Source: Lachnospiraceae bacterium (GTDB lineage Bacteria > Bacillota > Clostridia > Lachnospirales > Lachnospiraceae). Taken from it: DNA of 64,000 bases. Shown here piece by piece: positions 43,995 to 52,943 of the stretch. Both the position numbers and the translations under genes were made by a program. The stretch's first letter is position 1. Each line of letters opens with the position of its first letter. A model generated the notes under the pieces. It saw only the letters and a list, made by a program, of their open reading frames with translations. It did no database searches and had not been told where the DNA came from. Location of the stretch: the NCBI GenBank assembly GCA_016286555.1, contig JAEETA010000006.1:48820-112819 (forward strand). The letters run 5' to 3'.

Positions 43995-46900
43995 ATGAAC
44001 GTTTGGAAAAAACGGCTCCTGCTGGGCTTTGCAGCGGTTGCGCTGAACGTCCTGGGACGCTATCTGGCATATCATTTTGAATTGCCGGCATATTTGAATC
44101 TGTGCGGAACCATTCTGACCGCGTATCTGGTTGGACCCATCACCGCAACGGTGGTGGCAGTTTTCAGCTGCGCTCTTTCCGCGATCATTTCTCCCATGGA
44201 CACCTACTTCCTGATCGCGGACATCGGCGTCGCTCTTGCGGTTGCGTTCATCGCCGGGAAAAATAAGTTTTTCTCCGAGTTTTCCCTGATCATCAGTGCC
44301 ACTGCGTTTTTCGCCGTTGTGAAGGGATTCATTCTGCTGATGGTGAACCTCTATGTCTATGAAGGCAGAACGGGTATGCTCTACGGTGATGCCATTGTGG
44401 ATTATCTGGGCAGCATCGATTCCCCTGTCTGGCTGAGATACACGGTGGCTGCGCTGTTTATTGCCTTCGCGGACTGTGTCTGCGCCATGCTGGCCATTTA
44501 CTTCGGCATGAGTGTTTCCCACAATTACGGGAAGCGCAAGCGCGCTATGGAGCTGAAAAAGCAGCTGCACACAAAATTAACGGTGGGCGCTCTGATCGCA
44601 GCGCTGCTCCTGGGGAATCTGGTTCCTCTGCAGGCTCGGGCTGAAGGCTCCGTCAGCTTTGTGGAGAAGCTTTACAACACCGATAACGGCCTCATTGGCG
44701 GCACGGTGAACGATATCGCCATGACGAAGGACGGGACCATGTGGCTTGCAACCTACGGTGGTCTGTTCCGCTTTAACGGATCGAAATTTGTTCTGATCGA
44801 CAATCTGAAGAGCGTTCGCTCCGTGCAGTCCCTTTTCGTGGATGAAGAGGACAGGCTCTGGGCAGGTACGCAGGATTCCGGTCTGACGCTTCTGAACATC
44901 GACATGAGCTGGCGCACTCTGGATATGAATAGCGGCCTGCCTTCCAATTCCGTTAAGTGTATTTCCCGGGACAGCAACGGTCTGTACTATTTCGGTACCA
45001 CCGCAGGCCTGGTGATGGCGGAGTATGAGGATGGCGAGATCCATATCGTAAAAACCGACAGAGCTGCCGGAAATATCAAGGACCTTTCTCCCGACGGGGA
45101 AGGGCGCATGATCGTTATGAACGGTGCGGGTGATGTGAGTTGCTACGTGGAGGGAAAATCCGTAGCGAAGTTCACCCGTGGCAGCATCGTGGCCAAGGGG
45201 ATCAGCCATGATGCGGAGGGCACCCTCTATATCGGTACCGAGTCCGGAACGATTTTGATCTGTGAGATCTTCGGAGAGCGGATCCGCGCTACCGGTACGA
45301 TCCTGATGGAAGGAGTCAGGACCATCCGGGATATGTACTTTGATGACAACGGGATCATTTATTTTTCCTCCGATTCCGGCATTGGTTATCTGGACAGCGC
45401 CCGTCGCTTTACTATGATCGAAAGCGGGGAGTTTAATACTTCCATCGATCATATCTTCAAGGATTACCAGGGAAATCTCTGGTTTACCTCCTCCCGCTGC
45501 GGATTGCTGTGCCTGGGCAAGTCCTCCTTTACGGATGTGTTCAAGCTCTGCAATGAGAAATCCATTGTTGCCAACGCAGTCGAAGAGTGGAATGGCTGCT
45601 ATTATATGGGAACCAACGACGGACTGAAGATCCTGGATCTGGCGGACGGAGAGAGCATCAAGAATGAGGAGACGGATTTCTTTGACGGCATCCGTGTCCG
45701 CTCCCTGGCTATCACTCCCTACGGATCCCTTCTGGTAGCCACCTATGATATGGGACTGATGGAGATCCTGAAGGACGGCACCGTACAGGAGTACATCAAT
45801 CCGAGAAAGACGGACAATGCAATCCGCGTGGTCTATGTACTTTCCGACGGTACTGTCGTTTCTTCCGGATCTTCCTGCATGAACTTTATGAAGGAGCACA
45901 AATCTCTGGCCAGACTGGAACTGGGCGTGGACCTGCGTGGCGGATCCATCCTCAACTTCCTGGAAGCGGAGGATCATTCGGTCCTGTGCGGCACGGATGG
46001 AGACGGTATCGCTGTGCTGAAGGATATGAAGCTGGATCGTTATATCACCAGTGAGGACGGCCTTTCCTCCGGTGTGGTCTTAAGGATTGTGAAGGACGAA
46101 CGGGGCGACGGCTATTTCGTCCTGACCGGCAGCGGTCTGTGTTATATGGAGCCGGATTATACCGTCACGGAACTGGCAATGCCCTATTTCAACAATTACG
46201 ATATTGTCATGAACAAGGCCGGAGAGCTCTTTGTCCTGGGCGGTGCCGGTATCTACATCTGCAATTACAATACCCTGATGGCGGAGAAGAAGATGGAGTC
46301 CTATACGCTGCTGGATACGAAGGCAGGCCTGCCGGGCAGTATCACCAGCAACGCCTGGAATTTTGTGACGGACGATGAGCATCTCTATTTCTGCGGCACC
46401 AGCGGTGTCTACATGCTGGATCTCAACAATTACGAGATGCGGGTAGATGAGTTCAAGACCAAGATCACCTCCATCAAGCGGGACGGCGTTTATGAGGATG
46501 TGACCGAGATCGGAACCGTCAACATCCCCAAGGGAATCGAACGTATCGAGCTGGATCTGGAGATCAACAATTTCACATCGGCTGACCCTTATGTCAGTTA
46601 TTACCTGAGCGGTGTGGATGAGGAGAAGACCACCGTGCTTTCCAGTAAGCTGGCACCGGTGACCTACATCGATATCCCATACGGGAATCATGACTTTATC
46701 ATCAAGGTGCTGGATGATAAGGGCAGAGAACTTTCCAGCCAGACGTACATTTTTTTCAAGGAAAAAGAAATCTACGAGATGACCGGCTTCCTGGTGTATT
46801 TCTACCTCCTGCTCTTTGCGTTCATTGCTTTTATCGTGACCTCCATCGTGCAGGGCGCATTGATGTCCCAGAAGCGGAAGGATAAGGGACGCCACGAGCT

Positions 46901-48794
46901 GGTGGTCAATCAGCTGGAGAGCGAGAAGGCGGAAGCTCTGGAGCGCGCTCTTCATATGGAGGAGGATGCGAACCGGACGAAGTCGGAATTCCTGGCGAAT
47001 ATGTCCCATGAGATCCGCACCCCCATCAATGCCATCATCGGCATGGATACCATGATCATGCGGGAATCCAATGAGCCGAATATCAGAGGCTATGCCCGGG
47101 ATATTCACAGCGCGGGCAAGACGCTGCTGGCACTGATCAATGATATCCTGGACTTCTCGAAGATCGAATCCGGCAAGCTGGAGCTGGTCTTCGGAGAGTA
47201 TGAGCTGTCTACCCTGGTGGCGGGGATCGTGAATATGATCGCACCCAAGGCGGAAGCAAAGCACCTGGAACTGGAAGTGAAGGTAAATCCGGAGATTCCC
47301 AACGGTCTTTACGGAGATGAGGTCCGCATCGAGCAGATCATCATCAATATCCTGAACAACGCGGTAAAGTACACCGAGCACGGCAAGGTCTCCTTCGCGG
47401 TGGACTACGAAGAAAGCGATGCCGGTTCCATCCTGCTGAAGGTGAGTGTCAGCGACACGGGCATCGGGATCAAGCCCGAGGATCTGGAGAAGCTCTTCTC
47501 GCCTTATGAGCGGTTTGATGAGCAGCGTAACAGAAAAATCGAGGGTACCGGCCTCGGCATGAGCATCACGAATAATCTGCTGGAGAAGATGGGAAGCAGA
47601 CTGGAGGTTACCAGTACCTACGGAAAGGGTTCCTGCTTCAGCTTCGTCATCAGCCAGCCGGTGGTACGTCCCGAGGTCATCGGAGACTACCGTGACAGAT
47701 CGGAAAGCCTTGAGGCCGCCCACACGGATGTGGAGCGGTTCCATGCGCCGGATGCGAAGATCCTTCTGGTGGACGATGTGGAGATGAACATCATCGTCGC
47801 CCTGAGCCTCTTAAAGCGGATCCGGATTCAGACAGATACCGCCCAGAGCGGACGGGAAGCCATCGAGAAGGCGAAGGAGACCCAGTACGATATGATCCTG
47901 CTGGATTCCATGATGCCGGAGATGAACGGCGAGGAGACCATGCAGAACATCAAGGCGGAGTGTCCTCTGAATGCGGAGACCCCCATCATCGTTCTCACCG
48001 CACATGCCGTGAAGGGTGCGAGAGAAGAGTACCTGAGCCTGGGCTATGACAATTACCTCTCAAAGCCGCTGGACGGCGCAAAGCTGGAAGCAATGATCCA
48101 GAGCTATCTGCCGGATGAGAAGATCATCTTTGTGGACGAGGAAGCGCCGGAAGGAGAGGGCAGCGAGCCAGCGAGTGCGGAAAGCGCCGGCAGAAATCCG
48201 GACCTGGAAAAGATCGCCGGGATCAGCGGGATCGATGCAGAGAGAGGCGTAGAGACCGCAGGCGGTGAGGATGCTTATCTCCTGATCTGCAGAAACTTCC
48301 GCGACACGGCAAAAGCGCGGATCGAGATGATCAGGAAGGCCTTTGACGAGGCGGATTACGAGAACTATACGATCCAGGTACATGCCTTGAAATCTTCCGC
48401 AAGACTCATCGGTGCCTTCGCTCTGTCCGCAGAGGCGCAGGAACTGGAGACCGCAGGAAGAGAGCAGGACGAAGAGCCCATTCAGGAACGGACGGCAGGG
48501 ATCCTGGAGCAGTATCAATGGTTCTACGACAGGCTGGATGAAGTCTTCTCGGTTAAAGTGGATCCTGCGCTGGATGAGAGACCGGAGCTTTCGAAGGAAG
48601 AGCTGGAGGATTATCTCGGCGAGATGGCGGAGCTCCTGGAAGCTTTTGATATGGACACCGCAAAGGAACTGCTGGATTCCTTTGAAGAGTATCACCTGCC
48701 GGAAGAGTTTCTGGAAACCTATGAGAAGTTGAAAGCACAAATGGCGGAGCTGAATCGGGACGGATGTCTGGATCTGATCCGCGGAGAGGGATGA
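43995..48794 (+). CDS. Giant sensor: ECF-S-like membrane domain + propeller hybrid histidine kinase + Hpt
   Basis: About 1599 residues. Residues 1-185 hold about six helices with a pattern like S-components of ECF transporters (LNVLGRYLAYHFELPAYLNLCG...AYLVGPITATVVAV). A second signal-peptide-like helix follows (about 193-215, ending PLQARAEG), which would be the normal start of a hybrid two-component sensor. Then come Reg_prop propeller repeats (about 220-820; for example DGTMWLATYGGLFRFNG, YQGNLWFTSSRCGL), a Y_Y_Y domain (about 860-920), a helix (about 930-955), HisKA (SEFLANMSHEIRTPIN), ATPase (DTGIGIK, GTGLGM), a receiver (LLVDDVEMN, LLDSMMPEMNG, YLSKPL) and an Hpt domain (VHALKSSARL). 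No DNA-binding domain. Start 43995 or TTG 43989 unresolved. Confidence 0.85.
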   Translation: MNVWKKRLLLGFAAVALNVLGRYLAYHFELPAYLNLCGTILTAYLVGPITATVVAVFSCALSAIISPMDTYFLIADIGVALAVAFIAGKNKFFSEFSLIISATAFFAVVKGFILLMVNLYVYEGRTGMLYGDAIVDYLGSIDSPVWLRYTVAALFIAFADCVCAMLAIYFGMSVSHNYGKRKRAMELKKQLHTKLTVGALIAALLLGNLVPLQARAEGSVSFVEKLYNTDNGLIGGTVNDIAMTKDGTMWLATYGGLFRFNGSKFVLIDNLKSVRSVQSLFVDEEDRLWAGTQDSGLTLLNIDMSWRTLDMNSGLPSNSVKCISRDSNGLYYFGTTAGLVMAEYEDGEIHIVKTDRAAGNIKDLSPDGEGRMIVMNGAGDVSCYVEGKSVAKFTRGSIVAKGISHDAEGTLYIGTESGTILICEIFGERIRATGTILMEGVRTIRDMYFDDNGIIYFSSDSGIGYLDSARRFTMIESGEFNTSIDHIFKDYQGNLWFTSSRCGLLCLGKSSFTDVFKLCNEKSIVANAVEEWNGCYYMGTNDGLKILDLADGESIKNEETDFFDGIRVRSLAITPYGSLLVATYDMGLMEILKDGTVQEYINPRKTDNAIRVVYVLSDGTVVSSGSSCMNFMKEHKSLARLELGVDLRGGSILNFLEAEDHSVLCGTDGDGIAVLKDMKLDRYITSEDGLSSGVVLRIVKDERGDGYFVLTGSGLCYMEPDYTVTELAMPYFNNYDIVMNKAGELFVLGGAGIYICNYNTLMAEKKMESYTLLDTKAGLPGSITSNAWNFVTDDEHLYFCGTSGVYMLDLNNYEMRVDEFKTKITSIKRDGVYEDVTEIGTVNIPKGIERIELDLEINNFTSADPYVSYYLSGVDEEKTTVLSSKLAPVTYIDIPYGNHDFIIKVLDDKGRELSSQTYIFFKEKEIYEMTGFLVYFYLLLFAFIAFIVTSIVQGALMSQKRKDKGRHELVVNQLESEKAEALERALHMEEDANRTKSEFLANMSHEIRTPINAIIGMDTMIMRESNEPNIRGYARDIHSAGKTLLALINDILDFSKIESGKLELVFGEYELSTLVAGIVNMIAPKAEAKHLELEVKVNPEIPNGLYGDEVRIEQIIINILNNAVKYTEHGKVSFAVDYEESDAGSILLKVSVSDTGIGIKPEDLEKLFSPYERFDEQRNRKIEGTGLGMSITNNLLEKMGSRLEVTSTYGKGSCFSFVISQPVVRPEVIGDYRDRSESLEAAHTDVERFHAPDAKILLVDDVEMNIIVALSLLKRIRIQTDTAQSGREAIEKAKETQYDMILLDSMMPEMNGEETMQNIKAECPLNAETPIIVLTAHAVKGAREEYLSLGYDNYLSKPLDGAKLEAMIQSYLPDEKIIFVDEEAPEGEGSEPASAESAGRNPDLEKIAGISGIDAERGVETAGGEDAYLLICRNFRDTAKARIEMIRKAFDEADYENYTIQVHALKSSARLIGAFALSAEAQELETAGREQDEEPIQERTAGILEQYQWFYDRLDEVFSVKVDPALDERPELSKEELEDYLGEMAELLEAFDMDTAKELLDSFEEYHLPEEFLETYEKLKAQMAELNRDGCLDLIRGEG

Positions 48795-48795
48795 T

Positions 48796-49569
48796 ATGGC
48801 AGAAAATAGAGTACTGTTTGTTTCCTACCGTGAAACCTTTATCGTGAAGTCCATCATGAAAAAGCTGGAGGAGAAGGGTGTATCCTGTGACTTTTCCCTC
48901 ACGGATGTAAGCAGCCTGGAAGCGGCAAAGCCGAAGCTGGGACGGCTGGTGTATCTCTACATCGGGGACAAGGATGATCTGGATCAGCAGGGAATGATCT
49001 ACCTGAAAGATCTCTGCTTTGAGAAGGACTGCGAATTCTTCCTGATCGGTTATGACGATATCATTACCGAGCTGAAGGAGAATGTGTTCCGGGATCAGGT
49101 GACGGGCGTGTTCCGCCGCCCCGTGGATGTGGGTGAGCTGGTCACGGAGATCCTGCGTGAGGTGGACAAGGGTGCAAACCTGGAGATGCGCAAGCATATT
49201 CTGGTGGTGGACGACTCCGGTACCATGCTTTCCACCATCAAGTCCTGGCTGAAGGACAAATATCGCGTGACGCCGGTAAACTCCGCGCTGAATGCCATTA
49301 CCTTCCTGTCCAAGCAGCGGCCGGATCTGATCCTGCTGGATTACGAGATGCCCGCCTGCTCCGGACCGAAGTTTCTGGAGATGCTCCGGACCGATGTGGA
49401 CTGTGGCGATATCCCCGTCATTTTCCTTACGGGAAGAGACGATGTGGAGAGCGTCAAGAGCGTCATCGCCCTGAAGCCTGCGGGATACCTCTTAAAATCC
49501 CTCCCCAAGGACAAGATCGTGGGAGAGATCGATGCCTTCTTTGAAAAGCAGAAGGCCATGAAAGCATAA
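48796..49569 (+). CDS. Double receiver protein (pseudo-receiver + response regulator receiver)
   Basis: 257 residues, starting right after the giant kinase stop. The N-terminal about 125 residues have a receiver-like alternation of strands and helices but no phospho-Asp site. The C-terminal receiver (about 135-255) has HILVVDDSGTM, the phospho-Asp in LILLDYEMPACSG, FLTGRDD and YLLKSLPK. No output domain, so it may act as phosphate carrier or bind a partner. Likely cognate to the Hpt domain of the preceding kinase. Confidence 0.85.
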   Translation: MAENRVLFVSYRETFIVKSIMKKLEEKGVSCDFSLTDVSSLEAAKPKLGRLVYLYIGDKDDLDQQGMIYLKDLCFEKDCEFFLIGYDDIITELKENVFRDQVTGVFRRPVDVGELVTEILREVDKGANLEMRKHILVVDDSGTMLSTIKSWLKDKYRVTPVNSALNAITFLSKQRPDLILLDYEMPACSGPKFLEMLRTDVDCGDIPVIFLTGRDDVESVKSVIALKPAGYLLKSLPKDKIVGEIDAFFEKQKAMKA

Positions 49570-49587
49570 AAAATCGTGTATCCAAGA

Positions 49588-49621
49588 ACTGCAGTCGGAT
49601 TCCCCGGCTGCAGTTTTTTTT
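49588..49621 (+). terminator. Terminator of the signalling operon
   Basis: ACTGCAGTCGG pairs with CCGGCTGCAGT (one G-T pair) around five bases, followed by TTTTTTTT. Confidence 0.9.
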
Positions 49622-49660
49622 CTGTTCGGGAAATCTCTGACAAAAATATCACAAAATTTC

Positions 49661-49689
49661 TTGACAAGTTAGGAGAGCCTAACTATAAT
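49661..49689 (+). promoter_or_regulatory. Perfect SigA promoter of the feo operon with operator in the spacer
   Basis: TTGACA (49661-49666), exactly 17 bases, TATAAT (49684-49689). The operator GTTAGGAGAGCCTAAC (49668-49683) fills the spacer, so a bound repressor would exclude RNA polymerase. Confidence 0.9.
49668..49683. promoter_or_regulatory. DtxR-type operator 1 of feo
   Basis: GTTAGG and CCTAAC around AGAG; core GTTAG-N6-CTAAC. It lies between the -35 and -10 boxes. Confidence 0.8.
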
Positions 49690-49697
49690 GTGACTTG

Positions 49698-49713
49698 GTT
49701 AGGGAAAACTAAC
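49698..49713. promoter_or_regulatory. DtxR-type operator 2 of feo
   Basis: GTTAG-GGAAAA-CTAAC, beginning just at the expected transcription start. Confidence 0.75.
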
Positions 49714-49761
49714 AAAGGTAAGTGGCGTCGGATCGGTTCCGACCATATTTTTTGACTCGGT

Positions 49762-49777
49762 GTTAGCCTTGGCTAAC
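49762..49777. promoter_or_regulatory. DtxR-type operator 3 of feo
   Basis: GTTAGCCTTGGCTAAC, a palindrome just upstream of the feoA ribosome site. Confidence 0.7.
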
Positions 49778-49793
49778 CGGAAAGGTTGAAAGG

Positions 49794-50021
49794 ATGAACA
49801 GAATGAATCTGAACGAAGCGGAGCTGGGCACTGATTATGTGATCACCAAAATTGACACCGGCGGAGATGAGGAGATCGAAAGCTTCCTCTTTTCTCTGGG
49901 CTGCTACAGCGGAGAGAGCATCACCGTTGTAGACCGTAAAAAGAATCTTGTGGTATCCATCAAGGATGCAAGATATAACATCGATCCGGAGCTGGCAGCG
50001 TCCATCCAGGTCGAAAAGTAA
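49794..50021 (+). CDS. feoA: Ferrous iron transport protein FeoA
   Basis: 75 residues, an SH3-like beta-barrel that assists FeoB. Features LGTDYVITKIDTGGDEEIESFLFSLGCYSGESITVV and ARYNIDPELAASIQV fit the family. AAAGG precedes ATG 49794; ATG 49803 is possible. First gene of the iron operon, under three operator sites; feoB follows 25 bases later. Confidence 0.93.
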   Translation: MNRMNLNEAELGTDYVITKIDTGGDEEIESFLFSLGCYSGESITVVDRKKNLVVSIKDARYNIDPELAASIQVEK

Positions 50022-50046
50022 AAAAGGGGAAAAGAGGAAAGGAAAA

Positions 50047-52038
50047 ATGAGAATTGCACTGACAGGAAACCCTAACAGCGGCAAGACTACAATGTACAAT
50101 GCGCTGACGGGCAGAAACGAGAAGATCGGCAACTGGGCCGGTGTGACCGTGGACAGAAAGGAAAGCCGTATCAAGGAAAAGTACAATGATACCGGCAAGG
50201 AGCTGATCGCAGTGGATCTGCCCGGCGCCTACTCCATGTCTCCCTTCACATCCGAGGAGAGCATCACCAGCAGTTATGTGAAAAATGAGCATCCCGACGC
50301 AATCATCAATATTGTGGATGCGACGAACCTCAGCAGAAGCTTGTTTTTCACATCGCAGCTTTTGGAGCTGGGAATCCCCGTTGTGGTGGCTTTGAACAAG
50401 AGCGACGTGAATGATAAGAAGGGCAACAAGATCGACGCAGCAAAGCTTTCCGAGAAACTGGGCTGCCCTGTCATCAACACCGTATCCACCTCCGAGCAGG
50501 GCATCCGTGAAGCAGTCAAAGCTGCAGCGGCTCTGGAGGGGAAGGGCCAGAAGGCTCCCTACCACCAGGGCAATGTGGATCTTTCCAGCAAGGAAGCTGT
50601 GGAAACTGCCGATCGGAAGCGTTTTGATTTTGTCAATGCCATCGTGAAAGATGTGGAGGTCAGAAAGACCCTCACCAAGGAGCGCACCAAGGGCGACGCC
50701 ATCGATAAGGTGGTGACCAATCCCATCGCTGGTATTTTGATCTTCGCAGCCATCATGTTTGTGGTATTCTATATCAGTCAGACCACCGTTGGTACCTGGC
50801 TGGCCGATATCCTGGTTGGATGGATCGAGACCTTCCAGGAGTGGGCGGGAGAGCAGTTGGGGGATGCAAATCCGCTGCTGTATGCACTGCTCATTGACGG
50901 CGTTATCGGCGGCGTGGGAGCCGTGGTAGGCTTCCTGCCTCTGGTCATGGTCATGTACTTCCTCATCGCACTGCTGGAGGATTGCGGTTACATGGCGAGA
51001 GCCACTGTCGTGCTGGATCCCATCTTTAAGAAGGTGGGCCTGTCCGGAAAGTCCGTGATCCCCATGATCATCGGCACCGGCTGCGGTATCCCTGCCATCA
51101 TGGCATGCCGCACCATCAAGAACGAGCGTGAGCGCAGAAGCACCGCAATGCTGGCAACCTTCATGCCCTGCGGCGCTAAGCTTCCCGTAATCGCACTGTT
51201 TGCCGGCGCGTTTTTCCCGGAATCCACCTGGGTGAGCTTCGTCTGCTACGTTCTGGGCATCGTTCTGGTGCTGCTGGGCGCGTTGCTCATCAAGGCCATC
51301 ACCGGTGCAAAATACCGCAAGAGCTTCTTCATCATCGAGCTGCCTGAGTACAAGGTTCCCAGCCTGGGCTTTGCACTCAAGAGCATGCTGGAGCGCGGTA
51401 AGGCCTACATCATCAAGGCAGGAACCATCATCCTGGTTTGCAACACCGTAGTACAGATCATGCAGTCCTTCACCCCTCACTTCGAAGTGGTGGAAGAGGG
51501 CATGGAAGACACCTCCATCCTGGCATCCGTTGCAGGTCCTTTCGCAGTGCTGCTGATCCCTATTGTGGGCTTTGCATCCTGGCAGCTGGCAGCTGCAGCT
51601 ATCACCGGCTTCATCGCAAAGGAGAATGTGGTGGGTACCATTGCTACCTGCTTCGCCATCACCAACTTCATCGATACCGAGGAGCTGGAGCTTGTGGGTG
51701 AGGGCAACGCTGTGGCAGCTGTCATGGGCATCACCAAGGTGGCAGCACTGGCATACCTGATGTTCAACCTTTATACCCCTCCCTGCTTCGCAGCACTGGG
51801 CGCAATGAATTCCGAAATGAAGTCCGCAAAGTGGCTCTGGGGTGCCATCGGCCTCCAGCTGGCTACCGGATTCACCGTAGGTTACCTGGTCTATCAGGTA
51901 GGCACCCTGATCGTTACGGGTTCCCTGGGCGCCGGCTTTGTGGGCGGCCTGGTGGCAATCCTGTGCTTTGCAGGCATCATCGCCTTCATCATCCGCAGCA
52001 ATCACAAGAAGATGGCAGCGGACTATGCACTGAGTTAA
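50047..52038 (+). CDS. feoB: Ferrous iron transporter FeoB
   Basis: 663 residues, inner-membrane Fe(II) transporter. The N-terminal G domain has GNPNSGKTTMYNALTG, the switch region NWAGVTVDRKE, DLPGAYS and NKSD. Two gate (nucleoside-recognition-like) membrane regions follow with GCGIPAIMACRTIKNERERR, MLATFMPCGAKLPVIALF and GFIAKENVVGTIA. The first ATG after AGGAAA is at 50047; an earlier frame to 49948 overlaps feoA. Followed by the Cys-rich partner gene. A remnant of a second feoB-like G domain lies at 60161. Confidence 0.96.
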   Translation: MRIALTGNPNSGKTTMYNALTGRNEKIGNWAGVTVDRKESRIKEKYNDTGKELIAVDLPGAYSMSPFTSEESITSSYVKNEHPDAIINIVDATNLSRSLFFTSQLLELGIPVVVALNKSDVNDKKGNKIDAAKLSEKLGCPVINTVSTSEQGIREAVKAAAALEGKGQKAPYHQGNVDLSSKEAVETADRKRFDFVNAIVKDVEVRKTLTKERTKGDAIDKVVTNPIAGILIFAAIMFVVFYISQTTVGTWLADILVGWIETFQEWAGEQLGDANPLLYALLIDGVIGGVGAVVGFLPLVMVMYFLIALLEDCGYMARATVVLDPIFKKVGLSGKSVIPMIIGTGCGIPAIMACRTIKNERERRSTAMLATFMPCGAKLPVIALFAGAFFPESTWVSFVCYVLGIVLVLLGALLIKAITGAKYRKSFFIIELPEYKVPSLGFALKSMLERGKAYIIKAGTIILVCNTVVQIMQSFTPHFEVVEEGMEDTSILASVAGPFAVLLIPIVGFASWQLAAAAITGFIAKENVVGTIATCFAITNFIDTEELELVGEGNAVAAVMGITKVAALAYLMFNLYTPPCFAALGAMNSEMKSAKWLWGAIGLQLATGFTVGYLVYQVGTLIVTGSLGAGFVGGLVAILCFAGIIAFIIRSNHKKMAADYALS

Positions 52039-52075
52039 GAATTTTCATTTGATATTCATGGAGACACAAACCGCT

Positions 52076-52252
52076 ATGGGACTTACAACATCCGACATCA
52101 TTGTCATACTGATCCTGGCCGCAGCGCTCTGCGCAGCCTGCCTCTATATCTACAGAGAGAGGAAAAAGGGAAGACACTGCATCGGCTGCCCCATGGCGGG
52201 AAGCTGTCCCCGCAAAAACTGTAATGCCGGAGGCGGGAAGAATGTACCTTGA
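52076..52252 (+). CDS. FeoB-associated Cys-rich membrane protein
   Basis: About 58 residues. One transmembrane helix (about residues 7-27), a basic turn (RERKKGRH) and a Cys-rich tail (CIGCPMAGSCPRKNC) with five Cys, typical of the small proteins encoded after feoB in Firmicutes. The start is unclear: ATG 52076 has GGAG at 12 bases, while ATG 52058 lacks a site. It overlaps the following ABC gene by 11 bases. May take the role of FeoC or bind iron or an iron-sulfur cluster. Confidence 0.8.
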   Translation: MGLTTSDIIVILILAAALCAACLYIYRERKKGRHCIGCPMAGSCPRKNCNAGGGKNVP

Positions 52253-52943
52253 ACTTTCAAACGTTAAGAAGAGCTACGGATCGGACGGCAGCTTCGTCCA
52301 GGTCCTGAAGGGAGTGAATACCGGCGTGGAAAAGGGCCAGATGTGTGTCATCCAGGGCACCTCGGGATCCGGAAAATCCACGCTTTTAAACTGCATCGGC
52401 GGCCTGGATACCATGGACAGCGGTTCCATCAAAGTGGATGGAATCGAGGTCTATGGCCTTCAGGGAGATGCACTTGCCAACTACAGGAGAGACAATCTGG
52501 GATTCATCTTCCAGTTCTACAATCTGGTGCCGAATCTCACCGTGAAGGAGAACATCCAGGTGTGTGAGTATCTCACCGCGGAACCCCTGAACATGGAGGA
52601 ACTGATGGACACCCTGGGACTCACGGAGCATCAGAACAAAATGCCCTCCCAGCTCTCCGGCGGACAGCAGCAAAGATGCGCCATCGCAAGAGCGCTGATC
52701 AAAAATCCGAAGCTCCTGCTCTGCGATGAGCCCACGGGAGCACTCGATTCCTCTACTTCCAGAGATATCCTCGTCCTTCTCGAACAGATCAATCAAAAAT
52801 ACGGAACGACGATGCTCATCGTCACCCACAACAATTCCATCAAAAACATGGTCCACAAGGTCATCTATCTGAAAGACGGCCTGGTGAAGAAAGAGTATCT
52901 GAACGAGACCAGAGTGCCTGCCTGCGAGCTGGAGGACCTGTGA
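52242..52943 (+). CDS. ABC transporter ATPase, MacB/LolD type
   Basis: 233 residues from ATG 52242 (GGAGG upstream). Walker [25 protein letters not shown], signature [15 protein letters not shown], Walker [13 protein letters not shown], and IVTHNNSI identify the subfamily that works with FtsX-like permeases. It overlaps both neighbours, so it is translationally coupled to the feo genes and the permease. In this iron-controlled context it may export or respond to something related to iron or stress, but the substrate is unknown. Confidence 0.9.
   Translation: MYLELSNVKKSYGSDGSFVQVLKGVNTGVEKGQMCVIQGTSGSGKSTLLNCIGGLDTMDSGSIKVDGIEVYGLQGDALANYRRDNLGFIFQFYNLVPNLTVKENIQVCEYLTAEPLNMEELMDTLGLTEHQNKMPSQLSGGQQQRCAIARALIKNPKLLLCDEPTGALDSSTSRDILVLLEQINQKYGTTMLIVTHNNSIKNMVHKVIYLKDGLVKKEYLNETRVPACELEDL

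Noticed and set aside
49960..52005. 681-codon open frame on the minus strand opposite feoB
   Set aside because: A shadow of feoB; its His/Gln/Gly/Asp-rich product has no recognisable fold.
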